Source: Pseudomonas muyukensis (lineage in GTDB: Bacteria > Pseudomonadota > Gammaproteobacteria > Pseudomonadales > Pseudomonadaceae). Taken from it: DNA of 64,000 bases. The notes beneath the pieces were generated by a model. It saw only the letters and a list, made by a program, of their open reading frames with translations. It made no database searches and had not been told where the DNA came from. The position numbers and the translations under genes are program-made. This document shows positions 28,162-35,994 of this stretch, piece after piece. Location of the stretch: NCBI RefSeq assembly GCF_019139535.1, contig NZ_CP077073.1, positions 4,182,501-4,246,500 of the forward strand. Direction: 5' to 3'. How positions within the stretch are numbered: the stretch's first letter is position 1; each line of letters starts with the position of its first letter.

Positions 28162-28476
28162 ATGACGAGAACAGGTCTAGGCCCTGCCCTGCGCCGCTAC
28201 CGCAAACTGGCGGGCTTCACTCAGGCACAACTGGGCGAGCGCACCGGCTTCGACCCCAAGACCATAAGCCGCTTCGAAACCGGCACCTATACCCCCAGCG
28301 TCGAGGCCCTGCTGGGCTTTGCCGAGGCGCTGGGGGTCAAGCCCAAAGCCTTCTTCGTCGAGCCCGACGACGAGCAAGAGCAGCGTGCCTATCTGTTCGG
28401 TGTCATCCATAACGCCCCGCCCAAGGACCTGGGCAAGCTGATCGCCGCCGTCGATCAGGTCCTGGCCAAAGTCTGA
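28162..28476 (+). CDS. XRE-family HTH regulator
   Basis: A 104-residue protein with a Cro/CI-type helix-turn-helix at about residues 7-62 (LRRYRKLAGFTQAQLGERTG, ISRFETGTYTPSVEALLGFA), followed by a short acidic, helical tail (VEPDDEQEQRAYLF). It has no enzymatic or cupin domain. It stands alone between the divergent aer gene and the symporter gene. The 276 bases upstream include an AT-rich patch at 28060-28160 that probably holds its promoter. The target is unknown; plausible roles are autoregulation or control of a neighbour. Confidence 0.75.
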   Translation: MTRTGLGPALRRYRKLAGFTQAQLGERTGFDPKTISRFETGTYTPSVEALLGFAEALGVKPKAFFVEPDDEQEQRAYLFGVIHNAPPKDLGKLIAAVDQVLAKV

Positions 28477-28686
28477 AATCCCGCCACGCACCACGCTAGA
28501 GCAAACCCTGAGTCGATGTGCCCCAACTGGTCAGACCGGTCAGGCCAAAATCCCTTGCAATGTCGGAATTTTCGGCGTTTCATGGCCCTCGCAGTGAACA
28601 AACCGGTAAGACCACAATAATTAAGTCCTGCACTCTTTCGCTCCGTGTGGCTTGGGGGGCAAGGACACCGACCAGAGACTCCTCCC

Positions 28687-29997
28687 ATGCTCAAATGGTG
28701 TTCGCGTTCGATCTTCCTCCAGGTGGTGCTCGGCCTCGCCCTCGGCGTTGTCTGCGGCCTGAGCTTCCCCGACCTGTCCCTGCAACTCAAACCCCTCGGT
28801 GATGGCTTCATCAAGCTGATCAAGATGCTCATCGGCCTGATCGTGTTCTGCGTGGTGGTCAGCGGCATCTCCGGCGCCGGCGACCTGAAGAAAGTCGGGC
28901 GCATCGGCCTTAAATCGGTGATCTACTTCGAAGTGCTGACCACCCTGGCCCTGGTGATCGGCCTGGTGTTCGCCTTCACCAGCGGCATCGGCAGCGGCGC
29001 CAACATCCACCTCGACCAGCTCTCCAGCAGCGATGCCGGCGCCCTGGCCGAACGCGGCGCGCATATCCACAGCACCACCACCTTTCTCATGGACCTGATC
29101 CCCACCTCGGTGGTGGGCGCCTTTGCCGACAACAATATCCTCCAGGTCCTGCTGTTCTCGGTACTGTTCGGCAGCGCCCTGAACCTGGTGGGCGAATCGG
29201 CCTCGGGCATCTCGCGGCTGATCAACGAGCTGAGCCATGTGATCTTCCGCATCATGGGCATGATCGTGCGCCTGGCGCCGATCGGCGTGTTCGGCGCCAT
29301 CGCCTTCACCACCAGCAAGTACGGCCTGAGCTCGCTGCAGCACCTGGGCGGGCTGGTGGCGCTGTTCTACCTGACCTGCGCCGGCTTCGTGCTGATCGTG
29401 CTGGGCACCGTCATGCGCCTGTCGGGCCTCAAGCTGCTGCCGTTCATCAAGTACCTGCGCGAAGAGCTGTCCATCGTCCTCGGCACCGCCTCCTCCGACG
29501 CCGTGCTGCCGCAGGTGATGCGCAAGCTCGAACACCTGGGCATCGGCAGCTCCACCGTCGGCCTGGTGATCCCCACCGGCTACTCGTTCAACCTCGATGG
29601 TTTTTCCATCTACCTGACCCTGGCCATCGTGTTCATCGCCAACGCCACCGGCACGCCACTGGCGATGACCGACCTGTTGACCATCCTGTTGGTGTCGCTG
29701 GTGACTTCCAAGGGGGCTCATGGCATCCCAGGCTCGGCCCTGGTGATCCTGGCCGCCACCTTGACCGCCGTGCCAGCGATCCCGGTGGTGGGCCTGGTGC
29801 TGGTACTGGCGGTGGACTGGTTCATGGGCATCGGCCGCGCGCTGACCAACCTGATCGGCAACTGCGTCGCCACCGTGGCCATCGCCCGCTGGGAGAAGGA
29901 CATCGACCTGGAGCGGGCCAACAATGTGCTGGCCAACAAGCCGGGCTTCGCCCCCGCCAGCCGCAAGCAGGGCCAACCCCATCAACAGGAATTCTAA
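28687..29997 (+). CDS. dicarboxylate/amino acid:cation symporter (DctA/GltP family)
   Basis: A 436-residue inner-membrane carrier of the DAACS family with about eight transmembrane helices and two re-entrant loops. Signature segments: KPLGDGFIKLIKMLIGLIVF, the Ser-rich STTTFLMDLIPTSVVGAFAD, LGTASSDAVLPQVMRKLEHL (first re-entrant loop), IPTGYSFNLDGFSIYLTLAI (substrate and cation site) and SKGAHGIPGSALVILAATLT. It couples uptake of a C4-dicarboxylate or acidic amino acid to cation entry. It differs from the usual Pseudomonas DctA in its N-terminus, so the substrate may differ. Two GntR regulator genes follow in the same direction. Confidence 0.88.
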   Translation: MLKWCSRSIFLQVVLGLALGVVCGLSFPDLSLQLKPLGDGFIKLIKMLIGLIVFCVVVSGISGAGDLKKVGRIGLKSVIYFEVLTTLALVIGLVFAFTSGIGSGANIHLDQLSSSDAGALAERGAHIHSTTTFLMDLIPTSVVGAFADNNILQVLLFSVLFGSALNLVGESASGISRLINELSHVIFRIMGMIVRLAPIGVFGAIAFTTSKYGLSSLQHLGGLVALFYLTCAGFVLIVLGTVMRLSGLKLLPFIKYLREELSIVLGTASSDAVLPQVMRKLEHLGIGSSTVGLVIPTGYSFNLDGFSIYLTLAIVFIANATGTPLAMTDLLTILLVSLVTSKGAHGIPGSALVILAATLTAVPAIPVVGLVLVLAVDWFMGIGRALTNLIGNCVATVAIARWEKDIDLERANNVLANKPGFAPASRKQGQPHQQEF

Positions 29998-30067
29998 GCC
30001 CCTGGCCGCCGGCGCCCCGCGCCGGCCGGCCTTGCGCAAAGATGCCACGTCAACCAAGGAGCGAACC

Positions 30068-30769
30068 GTGATCAGCTCGTCGACCGTAGTCAATTCAGTG
30101 GTGGAGAAACTCCGCCAGGCCCTGGCCCGTGGCCAGTGGCGCAGCGGCGACATGCTGCCCGGCCAGCGCGAGCTGGCCGAGCAACTGGGCATCAGCCGCC
30201 CCAGCCTGCGCGAGGCGGTAATCGTGCTGGAAACCCTGGGCCTGGTGCGCTCGCTGCCGGGCAAGGGCGTGCTGGTGCTCGAGGCCGACGCCGCCCAGGC
30301 CCAGGAGCCAGAGGCCGTTGCCGCGGCCAGCCTGGCCGACGTGCTCGAACTGCGCTACACCCTCGAACCCTTCATCGCCGGCCTGGTCGCGCAATCGGCC
30401 GGCAGCCAGGACATCGGCCAACTGCGCCTGACCCTGATGGACCTGCGCGAAGCCCTCGAGGCCCAGGACCACGAGGCCGGGGTCAACGCCTACATCGCTT
30501 TCCACGAGGCGCTGTTCGCCCTGACCACCAACCCGATCTTCCAGAGCGTGGTGCAACAGACCGGCAACGCCCTCAAGCAAAGTGCCGAGATGCTGCGCAA
30601 TTCGCCCGAGCACCTGGCCGCGCGGCTGAACGAGAACGAGGCGGTGGTGCGGGCCATCCGCGAGCGCAACAGCGCCCTGGCCAGCCTGCAGATGCGCCGG
30701 CACATCCTCGCCGAGGGCCAGCGCATGGGCATTGCCCTGAACATCCCGGACGACCACCCCGGCACCTGA
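30068..30769 (+). CDS. FadR-subfamily GntR transcriptional regulator
   Basis: A 233-residue regulator starting at GTG 30068, which has AAGGAG at good spacing. The longer frame from 29924 overlaps the symporter gene and is rejected. The N-terminal winged HTH reads VVEKLRQALARGQWRSGDML and LAEQLGISRPSLREAVIVLE, and the all-helical FCD effector domain follows from about residue 90 (VLELRYTLEPFIAGLVAQSA, AYIAFHEALFALTTNPIF). FCD regulators usually bind carboxylates through a metal, which fits control of the dicarboxylate symporter 70 bases upstream. This is inferred from position. Confidence 0.87.
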   Translation: MISSSTVVNSVVEKLRQALARGQWRSGDMLPGQRELAEQLGISRPSLREAVIVLETLGLVRSLPGKGVLVLEADAAQAQEPEAVAAASLADVLELRYTLEPFIAGLVAQSAGSQDIGQLRLTLMDLREALEAQDHEAGVNAYIAFHEALFALTTNPIFQSVVQQTGNALKQSAEMLRNSPEHLAARLNENEAVVRAIRERNSALASLQMRRHILAEGQRMGIALNIPDDHPGT

Positions 30770-30789
30770 ATAAAAGAAGGAGAGCGACC

Positions 30790-31476
30790 ATGAGCGCCTG
30801 CGCCCCCCACCTGCCTGCCCTGCTCGGCGTCGGCGAGACCCGCCTGTCGGCCGAGCAGATCTACCCCCGGCTGTTCGACGCCATCCTCGAACAGCGCCTG
30901 CCGCCGGGCAGCCCGCTGCCCGAGCAGGCGCTGGGCAACGCCTTCGGCGTCAGCCGCACGGTGATCCGCCGGGTGCTCGGGCGCCTGTCCGATCAGCAGG
31001 TGGTGGTGCAACGCCCCAGCCACACCGCGCACCTGGCCGCGCCCGACCCTGAGCAGGCGCGCCAGGTGCTCAGTGCCCGACGCCTGGCCGAGACCACGCT
31101 GATCGGCCTGGCTACCCAGCGCGCGCGCCCGGCGCAGATCCGCCAACTGCGCCAACTGGTCGAACGCGAGCGCCAGCACCATGAGCGCGGCGAGCGCTGC
31201 ACGGCCATTCGCCTGGGCGGCGAGTTCCACATGAAACTTGCGCAAATGGCCGCCAACGCCCCGCTGGCGCGCTTTCTCGACGGCCTGGTGCCAATGACCT
31301 CGCTGATCATCGCCCGCTATGAGTCACCTTGCTGCGAGCACTGCGCCTGGCAGGAGCACGCGGCGATCATCGATGCGGTGGAGCGCGCCGACGAGGCCTG
31401 CGCCCTGGCCCTGATGCACGAGCATCTGGACCGCCTGGAAGCCAAGCTCGACCTCGATCAGAACGGCTGCGCGTAG
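30790..31476 (+). CDS. GntR-family transcriptional regulator (FCD type)
   Basis: A 228-residue second GntR regulator, 20 bases after the first. The winged HTH lies at about residues 18-80 (AEQIYPRLFDAILEQRLPPG, GNAFGVSRTVIRRVLGRLSD) and the helical FCD domain from about 95 (RRLAETTLIGLATQ, GGEFHMKLAQMAANAPLARF). It carries a cysteine-rich spot, SPCCEHCAWQEH, unusual for the family, which could bind metal or sense redox. AGGAG precedes the ATG. It is not a recent duplicate of its neighbour, since the sequences differ throughout. The target may be the symporter upstream or another gene set. Confidence 0.85.
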   Translation: MSACAPHLPALLGVGETRLSAEQIYPRLFDAILEQRLPPGSPLPEQALGNAFGVSRTVIRRVLGRLSDQQVVVQRPSHTAHLAAPDPEQARQVLSARRLAETTLIGLATQRARPAQIRQLRQLVERERQHHERGERCTAIRLGGEFHMKLAQMAANAPLARFLDGLVPMTSLIIARYESPCCEHCAWQEHAAIIDAVERADEACALALMHEHLDRLEAKLDLDQNGCA

Positions 31477-31565
31477 CGCTTGCGCGACCACGTGCTCGGC
31501 CTGCACCACCCAGCCGGCGCGCACTGCAAGGCCCCCGACGCTGCACCCCGGCAACGCGTGCAGCA

Positions 31566-32138
31566 TCATCCGCCAGTCGGGCTGGCCGCGCTGAAGCCCA
31601 GGGCGTCGACCCCGGCCAGGATCTGCACCTCGTCACCCAGCGACCACTCCGCCGCCCGCGCCGCCAGGGCGGCTGGCACCCCTGGCGAGCCGCCCGGCCC
31701 CGGCGGCACGTCATAGGTGGCATGGGCATCGTGGGGCAGCAGCACATCGAACCCCCGTTGCAGCGCGGCACGCGCGGTAGCGGCCAGGCACATGTCCGAA
31801 AGCACCCCGCACAGGGCCAGCCGGCGAACGCCAAGCGCGTTCAGCAGCGCTTGCAGTTCGGTTTCGCCAAAGCCGTCGTCCTCGGTCTTGAACAGCAGGT
31901 GCTCTCCCCGAACAGGCGCGAAGTACAGTTGCCAGCCCGCGCTGTGCGGGGCGTCCGGGCTACCAGGCGCCCCGTCGTTCTGCAGGAAGACCACCGGCAC
32001 CCCGGCCTGGCGGGCGCGGGCCAGCAGGCGGGCGATGCTCGCCTGCAAGGCCAGGTGTGCAGGCACCGCATCGGCACCCTCCATGAACGCGCACTGCACA
32101 TCCACCAACAGCAGGGCATCGGCCTTGGCAAGGGTCAT
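31566..32138 (-). CDS. isochorismatase-family cysteine hydrolase
   Basis: A 190-residue protein with the isochorismatase/nicotinamidase-like fold. The expected catalytic triad is visible: Asp in ALLLVDVQ (about residue 12), Lys in LLFKTEDDGF (about residue 84) and Cys in GVLSDMCLAATA (about residue 117). The cis-peptide motif is replaced by CGVLSDMC, within family variation. It starts at 32138 (MTLAKADALLL); 12 further upstream codons are open but not conserved. The substrate cannot be told from sequence; members hydrolyse amides, vinyl ethers or carbamoyl groups. It is convergent with the GntR gene and divergent from the GNAT gene. Confidence 0.85.
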   Translation of the reverse strand: MTLAKADALLLVDVQCAFMEGADAVPAHLALQASIARLLARARQAGVPVVFLQNDGAPGSPDAPHSAGWQLYFAPVRGEHLLFKTEDDGFGETELQALLNALGVRRLALCGVLSDMCLAATARAALQRGFDVLLPHDAHATYDVPPGPGGSPGVPAALAARAAEWSLGDEVQILAGVDALGFSAASPTGG

Positions 32139-32227
32139 CGGTGCTCCAAAGGTCGCAAGAGAAGTGCCGAGCATAGCCTAATGCCGTACCCTGTCCGGCG
32201 TTTCCACCACAGAGCCTTGGAGGGCTT

Positions 32228-32671
32228 ATGAACCACAGCATCGCGCCGGTTGGCGCGGAACACTTCGATCGGCTTGCCGATCTCTGGGAAGCCTCGGTGC
32301 GGGCAACCCATGACTTTCTCCCCGAGGGCTATATCGAGCGCTTGAAGCCGCTGGTGCGCGAGCAGTACCTGGGCTTTGTCCAGCTGCGGGCCTGGCGCGA
32401 TGCCCAGGGGCAGATCCAGGGCTTTGCCGGGGTGCATGACGGCAAGCTGGAAATGCTCTTCGTCGACCCGGCGTGCCGGGGCCAGGGCATCGGCAAGGCG
32501 CTGCTGGCCCAGGTGATCGAGGAGCTGGGCGTGCGGGAGGTCGATGTCAACGAGCAGAACCCGCAGGCGGTGGGCTTCTACCTGAAGCACGGGTTCGTCC
32601 AGGCCGGGCGCAGCGAAGTCGATGGCCAAGGCGACCCCTACCCATTGCTGCAACTGAAACTGGAGCACTGA
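32228..32671 (+). CDS. GNAT-family acetyltransferase
   Basis: A 147-residue acetyl-CoA-dependent N-acetyltransferase of the YiaC/YjaB type. The acetyl-CoA-binding motif A is KLEMLFVDPACRGQGIGKALL (about residues 72-92, with RGQGIG). The beta-bulge and C-terminal motif VDVNEQNPQAVGFYLKHGF follows. The N-terminal part (HDFLPEGYIERLKPLVREQY) is also typical. It starts 90 bases from the divergent isochorismatase gene. The substrate is not predictable; a small molecule or a protein N-terminus are both possible. Confidence 0.85.
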   Translation: MNHSIAPVGAEHFDRLADLWEASVRATHDFLPEGYIERLKPLVREQYLGFVQLRAWRDAQGQIQGFAGVHDGKLEMLFVDPACRGQGIGKALLAQVIEELGVREVDVNEQNPQAVGFYLKHGFVQAGRSEVDGQGDPYPLLQLKLEH

Positions 32672-32724
32672 ACATGCCTTGCCAACCTGCAAAGGGGGCC
32701 GCTCTGCGGCCCATCGCAGGGCGA

Positions 32725-32766
32725 GCCCGCTCCTACCGGTATTGCCCAGTACCGGTAGGAGCGGGC
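32725..32766. repeat. perfect REP hairpin
   Basis: A perfect 17-bp inverted repeat (GCCCGCTCCTACCGGTA at 32725-32741, complement 32750-32766) with an 8-base loop. It lies between the GNAT and lipoprotein genes and may end the GNAT transcript. Confidence 0.75.
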
Positions 32767-32835
32767 TTGTCTGGCGCCCCGTCCAGCAGGACGAACCTAT
32801 ACTGCCGATAGCCCCTTTTCTGGGAGGCCGTCGGC

Positions 32836-33831
32836 GTGAAACCCAGCCTGGTGATTGTCCTACTGTGCCTGTTGCTGGCCCTGGCCGGCTGCGCCGGCAA
32901 ACGCCCGCCCGCCCCGCCGCCGCCGCAGAACCTGCCGCCAGCCGTGTGGCAGCGCATCGACCAGGACATCGTCGAGGCCTCGGTTGCCGCCGCAGGCTCG
33001 GCCAACGACTATGCCCGGCGCTCGATGCGGGTGTGGAAAGAGCAAGTTCAGCAACGTACCGAGAACGATTTCATCCCCTGGTTCACCGGCTACTGGACCC
33101 AGCAATGGCTCACCCTCAAGGTGGCCTGGTACAAGATGAACAGCGGCAACGGCCAGGCGCCGCCGGAAAAACGCCTGGGCCTGTACCTGCAGGAACAATA
33201 CCGCCAGCGGGTGATCGAGCCGGTGGCCGAGCAGATCAACCCCGAAGGCATTCGCGACCGCGCCAGCGAGCTGTACCTGCAACTGCTCGGCCAGCAATTG
33301 CCGGCGATCATCCAGCGCTACAACGCACCGCCCGAGCAGTTCAGCCAGCGCCTCAACCGCATCCCGATCATCGCCCTGGGCCCGCCGCCGGCGCGCAACG
33401 CCTCGCTCTATCAACTGCTGCGGGCCCAGTCGCTGGCGCAGCAACCGGCCTGGCAGTCGCTGCGCCAGCACCTGCACCAGCAGGCCGCCAAGGCGCCCGG
33501 GCAGACCGAGGCGGGGCTGTCGTCGGTGGCCACCCAGGCCAGCGAGAAGCTCGGTGCCACGCTGGCCCCGCGCGGTGCGGCCAGCGCCATCGCCGCCGCG
33601 GTGGGCAAGGCGGCGGGGGCGTTGATCTCGGTGGCGGCAACCGGTTACGGGCTGATCACCCATGACCGTGAGCAGCCACAGATGGTCGAGCAGTTGCGGG
33701 TGATCCTCAATGTGGCGCTGAACCAGGAATGGCGGGAGCTGATGGAGAACCGCCAGAGCGGCGCCATGGCCGGGGTGTATTACTTGTCGGGGCAGGTGGA
33801 GGACAGTTTGCTGGGCAACCGAGCGCCCTGA
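32836..33831 (+). CDS. lipoprotein of unknown function
   Basis: A 331-residue protein starting at GTG 32836 with GGGAGG upstream. The lipoprotein signal is clear: MKPSLVIVLLCLLLALAGC, with Cys19 as the lipidated residue. A Pro-rich linker (KRPPAPPPPQNLPP) follows. The mature domain is helical and rich in Gln and Arg, with conserved-looking aromatic segments (DFIPWFTGYWTQQWLTLK, YWKM-like). A Gly/Ala-rich hydrophobic stretch near residues 245-275 (AASAIAAAVGKAAGALISVA) could insert into a membrane. No known enzyme motif was found. It is flanked by REP elements on both sides. Confidence 0.7.
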   Translation: MKPSLVIVLLCLLLALAGCAGKRPPAPPPPQNLPPAVWQRIDQDIVEASVAAAGSANDYARRSMRVWKEQVQQRTENDFIPWFTGYWTQQWLTLKVAWYKMNSGNGQAPPEKRLGLYLQEQYRQRVIEPVAEQINPEGIRDRASELYLQLLGQQLPAIIQRYNAPPEQFSQRLNRIPIIALGPPPARNASLYQLLRAQSLAQQPAWQSLRQHLHQQAAKAPGQTEAGLSSVATQASEKLGATLAPRGAASAIAAAVGKAAGALISVAATGYGLITHDREQPQMVEQLRVILNVALNQEWRELMENRQSGAMAGVYYLSGQVEDSLLGNRAP

Positions 33832-33963
33832 CCCGAAGCCGACACGCCCCTGTAGAAGCGGCCTTGCGTCGCGAAAAGGGCTGCGCAGCAGCCCCTGGAT
33901 TTCAGCCCTTATGCAAAGATCGCCGGGGCCGGCGCCTACGCCGGTTGCGGCCCTGCAATGTCC

Positions 33964-34432
33964 GTAGCCGGCCTTGCTGGCGAGCCAGGCGACGCGGTGG
34001 ATGGCACCGGCTACGCCGGTGTTCGCCGGCTACGCCGGCTCCTACGCCGATTACGGCCTGCAATGCCCGTAGGAGCCAGCCTTGCTGGCGAACCAGGCGA
34101 TGCGGAGGATGGCACCGGCAACGCCGGTGTTCGCCGGCAAGGCCGGCTCCTACGCCGATTATGGCCTGCAACACCCGTAGCCAGCTTGCTGGCGAGCCAG
34201 GCGATGCGGAGGATGGCACCGGCAACGCCGGTGTTCGCCGGCAAGCCGGCTCCTACGCCGATTACGGCCTGCAATGCCCGTAGGAGCCAGCCTTGCTGGC
34301 GAACCAGGCGATGCGGAGGATGGCACCGGCAACGCCGGTGTTCGCCGGCAAGGCCGGCTCCTACGCCGATTACGGCCTGCAATGCCCGTAGGCCAGCTTG
34401 CTGGCCAGTGGCTGGCACCGGCCATGCCGGTG
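33964..34432 (+). repeat. second REP array, five units
   Basis: Five units of the same 82-bp REP type as at 2.2 kb begin at about 33964, 34069, 34177, 34280 and 34388, with a 103-108 bp period. The last is truncated and runs into the stop codon of the PACE transporter gene. Spacers share ...GCCGATTACGGCCTGCAATGCC. A further degenerate element (GAAGCGGCCTTGCGTCGCGAAAAGGG) lies just before the array at 33851-33900. No gene is present in 33832-34432. Confidence 0.85.
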
Positions 34433-34888
34433 TCAGGCCGCCGCCATGGCCGAGGTCGGCAGGCCGAAGATCCGGTCGAACGCCCAGTTGTAGAGGAAGG
34501 TGTAGCAAGGGATCAGGATGATGAACGCCAGGTCCACCACGAACGCCTCCAGCAAGCTCATGCCCAGCCACCAGGCGATCAGCGGGATCAGGTACACCAC
34601 CAGGGTCAGCTGGAAACCAACCGCATGGGCCACCCGCCGCGCCACGCTGCGCCCGCGGGTGGCCTGGCGGCTTTCCCAGTACTCGAACAGGCTGTTGTAG
34701 ATGAAGTTCCAGGCCATGGCGATGGTGGTGATCATCACCGCCAGGGGGCCGGTGTGCGAGGCCTGGGTATCGGACAGGTAGGCCAGCCCCAGGGTCGACA
34801 TGCACAGGCCGATCAGTTCATAGAAGGTCACGTAGACCAGTTTGCGTTTGAGTCCTTGCACGGGGGTTACCTTGACTGCGGGTTTCAC
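34433..34888 (-). CDS. PACE family efflux transporter
   Basis: A 151-residue inner-membrane protein made of two tandem bacterial transmembrane-pair units, four helices in all. Unit one reads KLVYVTFYELIGLCMSTLGL and MAWNFIYNSLFEYWE; unit two reads VGFQLTLVVYLIPLIAWWLG and YTFLYNWAFDRIFGLP. The FxYNxxF/YWE motifs and the length match AceI-like proton-coupled exporters of biocides (such as chlorhexidine) and polyamines. A LysR regulator gene lies divergently 76 bases away, the same arrangement as aceI-aceR in Acinetobacter. The substrate is not known here. Confidence 0.87.
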   Translation of the reverse strand: MKPAVKVTPVQGLKRKLVYVTFYELIGLCMSTLGLAYLSDTQASHTGPLAVMITTIAMAWNFIYNSLFEYWESRQATRGRSVARRVAHAVGFQLTLVVYLIPLIAWWLGMSLLEAFVVDLAFIILIPCYTFLYNWAFDRIFGLPTSAMAAA

Positions 34889-34937
34889 GAAAGGCGCGCA
34901 GGATGCATCAATGGTCTTGACAGAAAAAGTTGGCAGC

Positions 34938-34954
34938 TTTCAGATTTACTGAAA
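34938..34954. promoter_or_regulatory. candidate LysR operator in the PACE/LysR gap
   Basis: A 17-bp perfect dyad TTTCAG-ATTTA-CTGAAA lies in the 76-bp divergent gap, 10 bases before the LysR gene start. A TTGACA hexamer at 34917-34922 lies upstream. The position suits autoregulation and control of the transporter. Inferred from symmetry only. Confidence 0.5.
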
Positions 34955-34964
34955 GGAGACTGCC

Positions 34965-35843
34965 ATGAACTTTTCCAGCGACACCATCCTGCTGTTCCTC
35001 GCCGTGCTCGACCGCGGTTCGTTTTCCGCTGCCGCCCGGGCCTGCGGGCGCGTGCCCTCGGCGGTCAGCATGGCCATCGGCAACCTCGAGGCGGAGCTGG
35101 GCTACCCGCTGTTCCTGCGCGGCTCGCGCGAGGCGCGCCCCACCGCCCAGGCCCAGGCCCTGGAACCCCACGCGCGGTTGATCGCCGAGCAACTGGGCCT
35201 GCTGCAGGTGCATGCCCTGGAGCTGTCCCGCGGGCTGGAAAGCAGCCTGGCCATCGCCGTGGTGCCGGATATCGACCAACGCCCGCTGCTCACGGCCATC
35301 AGCCGCCTGGGCGAGCGCTACCCACTGCTGGACATCGAGCTGCTGGCCGCGCCCCAGGAGGAGGCCCTGCAACTGCTCGACAGCGGCCGGGTCAACCTGT
35401 GCCTGGCCTTTGCCGGGTTGCAGGTCGATGCCCGGCGCAGCTTCCAGTACATCGCCATGGAGTCATTGGTGGCCACCCTGTCGCCCCACCACCCTGCCCT
35501 GCGCGAAGGGCGTATCCGCCACCTCGAGGACCTGGTCAGCCTGCGCCAGATCCTGGTCCGCAGCCGCGACCTGCCGTTGTCCGACCCCCGCTCGTTGATC
35601 GGCACCTCGCACTGGCGCACCGACAGCCTCGACCTGGCGGTGCAGATGGTCGAGGCCGGCCTGGGCTGGGGCGACCTGCCGTTGTCGCGGATCGCCCCGG
35701 CGCTGGCCGCCGGGCGCCTGGTGCGCCTGCGCTTCCAGAACACCCGCAACGAGCTGCAACTGCCGGTGCACGCCTTCTGGCTCAAGCAGCAAGCCCTCGG
35801 CCAGGCCGCCCGGGCCTTGGTCGGCTTGCTGTCGCCGCAATAA
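34965..35843 (+). CDS. LysR-family transcriptional regulator
   Basis: A 292-residue regulator. The N-terminal winged HTH (FLAVLDRGSFSAAARACGRV, SAVSMAIGNLEAELGYPLFL) occupies about residues 9-66. The periplasmic-binding-like effector domain starts near residue 90 (LESSLAIAVVPDIDQRPLLT, RSLIGTSHWRTDSLDLAVQM). GAAAGGAG lies just before the ATG. It is divergent from the PACE transporter gene and is the likely regulator of it, by analogy with AceR. The ligand is unknown. Confidence 0.9.
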   Translation: MNFSSDTILLFLAVLDRGSFSAAARACGRVPSAVSMAIGNLEAELGYPLFLRGSREARPTAQAQALEPHARLIAEQLGLLQVHALELSRGLESSLAIAVVPDIDQRPLLTAISRLGERYPLLDIELLAAPQEEALQLLDSGRVNLCLAFAGLQVDARRSFQYIAMESLVATLSPHHPALREGRIRHLEDLVSLRQILVRSRDLPLSDPRSLIGTSHWRTDSLDLAVQMVEAGLGWGDLPLSRIAPALAAGRLVRLRFQNTRNELQLPVHAFWLKQQALGQAARALVGLLSPQ

Positions 35844-35994
35844 TTTGTCACGACCTTATGGCGTATCCGCCAACAACTGCGACATTTAGTCTTTCAACAT
35901 TTTTCAAAAGCGGCCGATAACCGTGGCAACAGGTCCCGCCACTCGTGCCACAAGCGCGCGGCGCCCTCCTTTCACTGGCTCAAGGTCTCGAAAC

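Noticed and set aside
31324..31569. An 81-codon minus-strand frame whose ATG overlaps the isochorismatase stop (ATGA)
   Set aside because: Most of it is antisense to the end of the GntR gene and the product lacks recognisable features; the overlap is likely chance.
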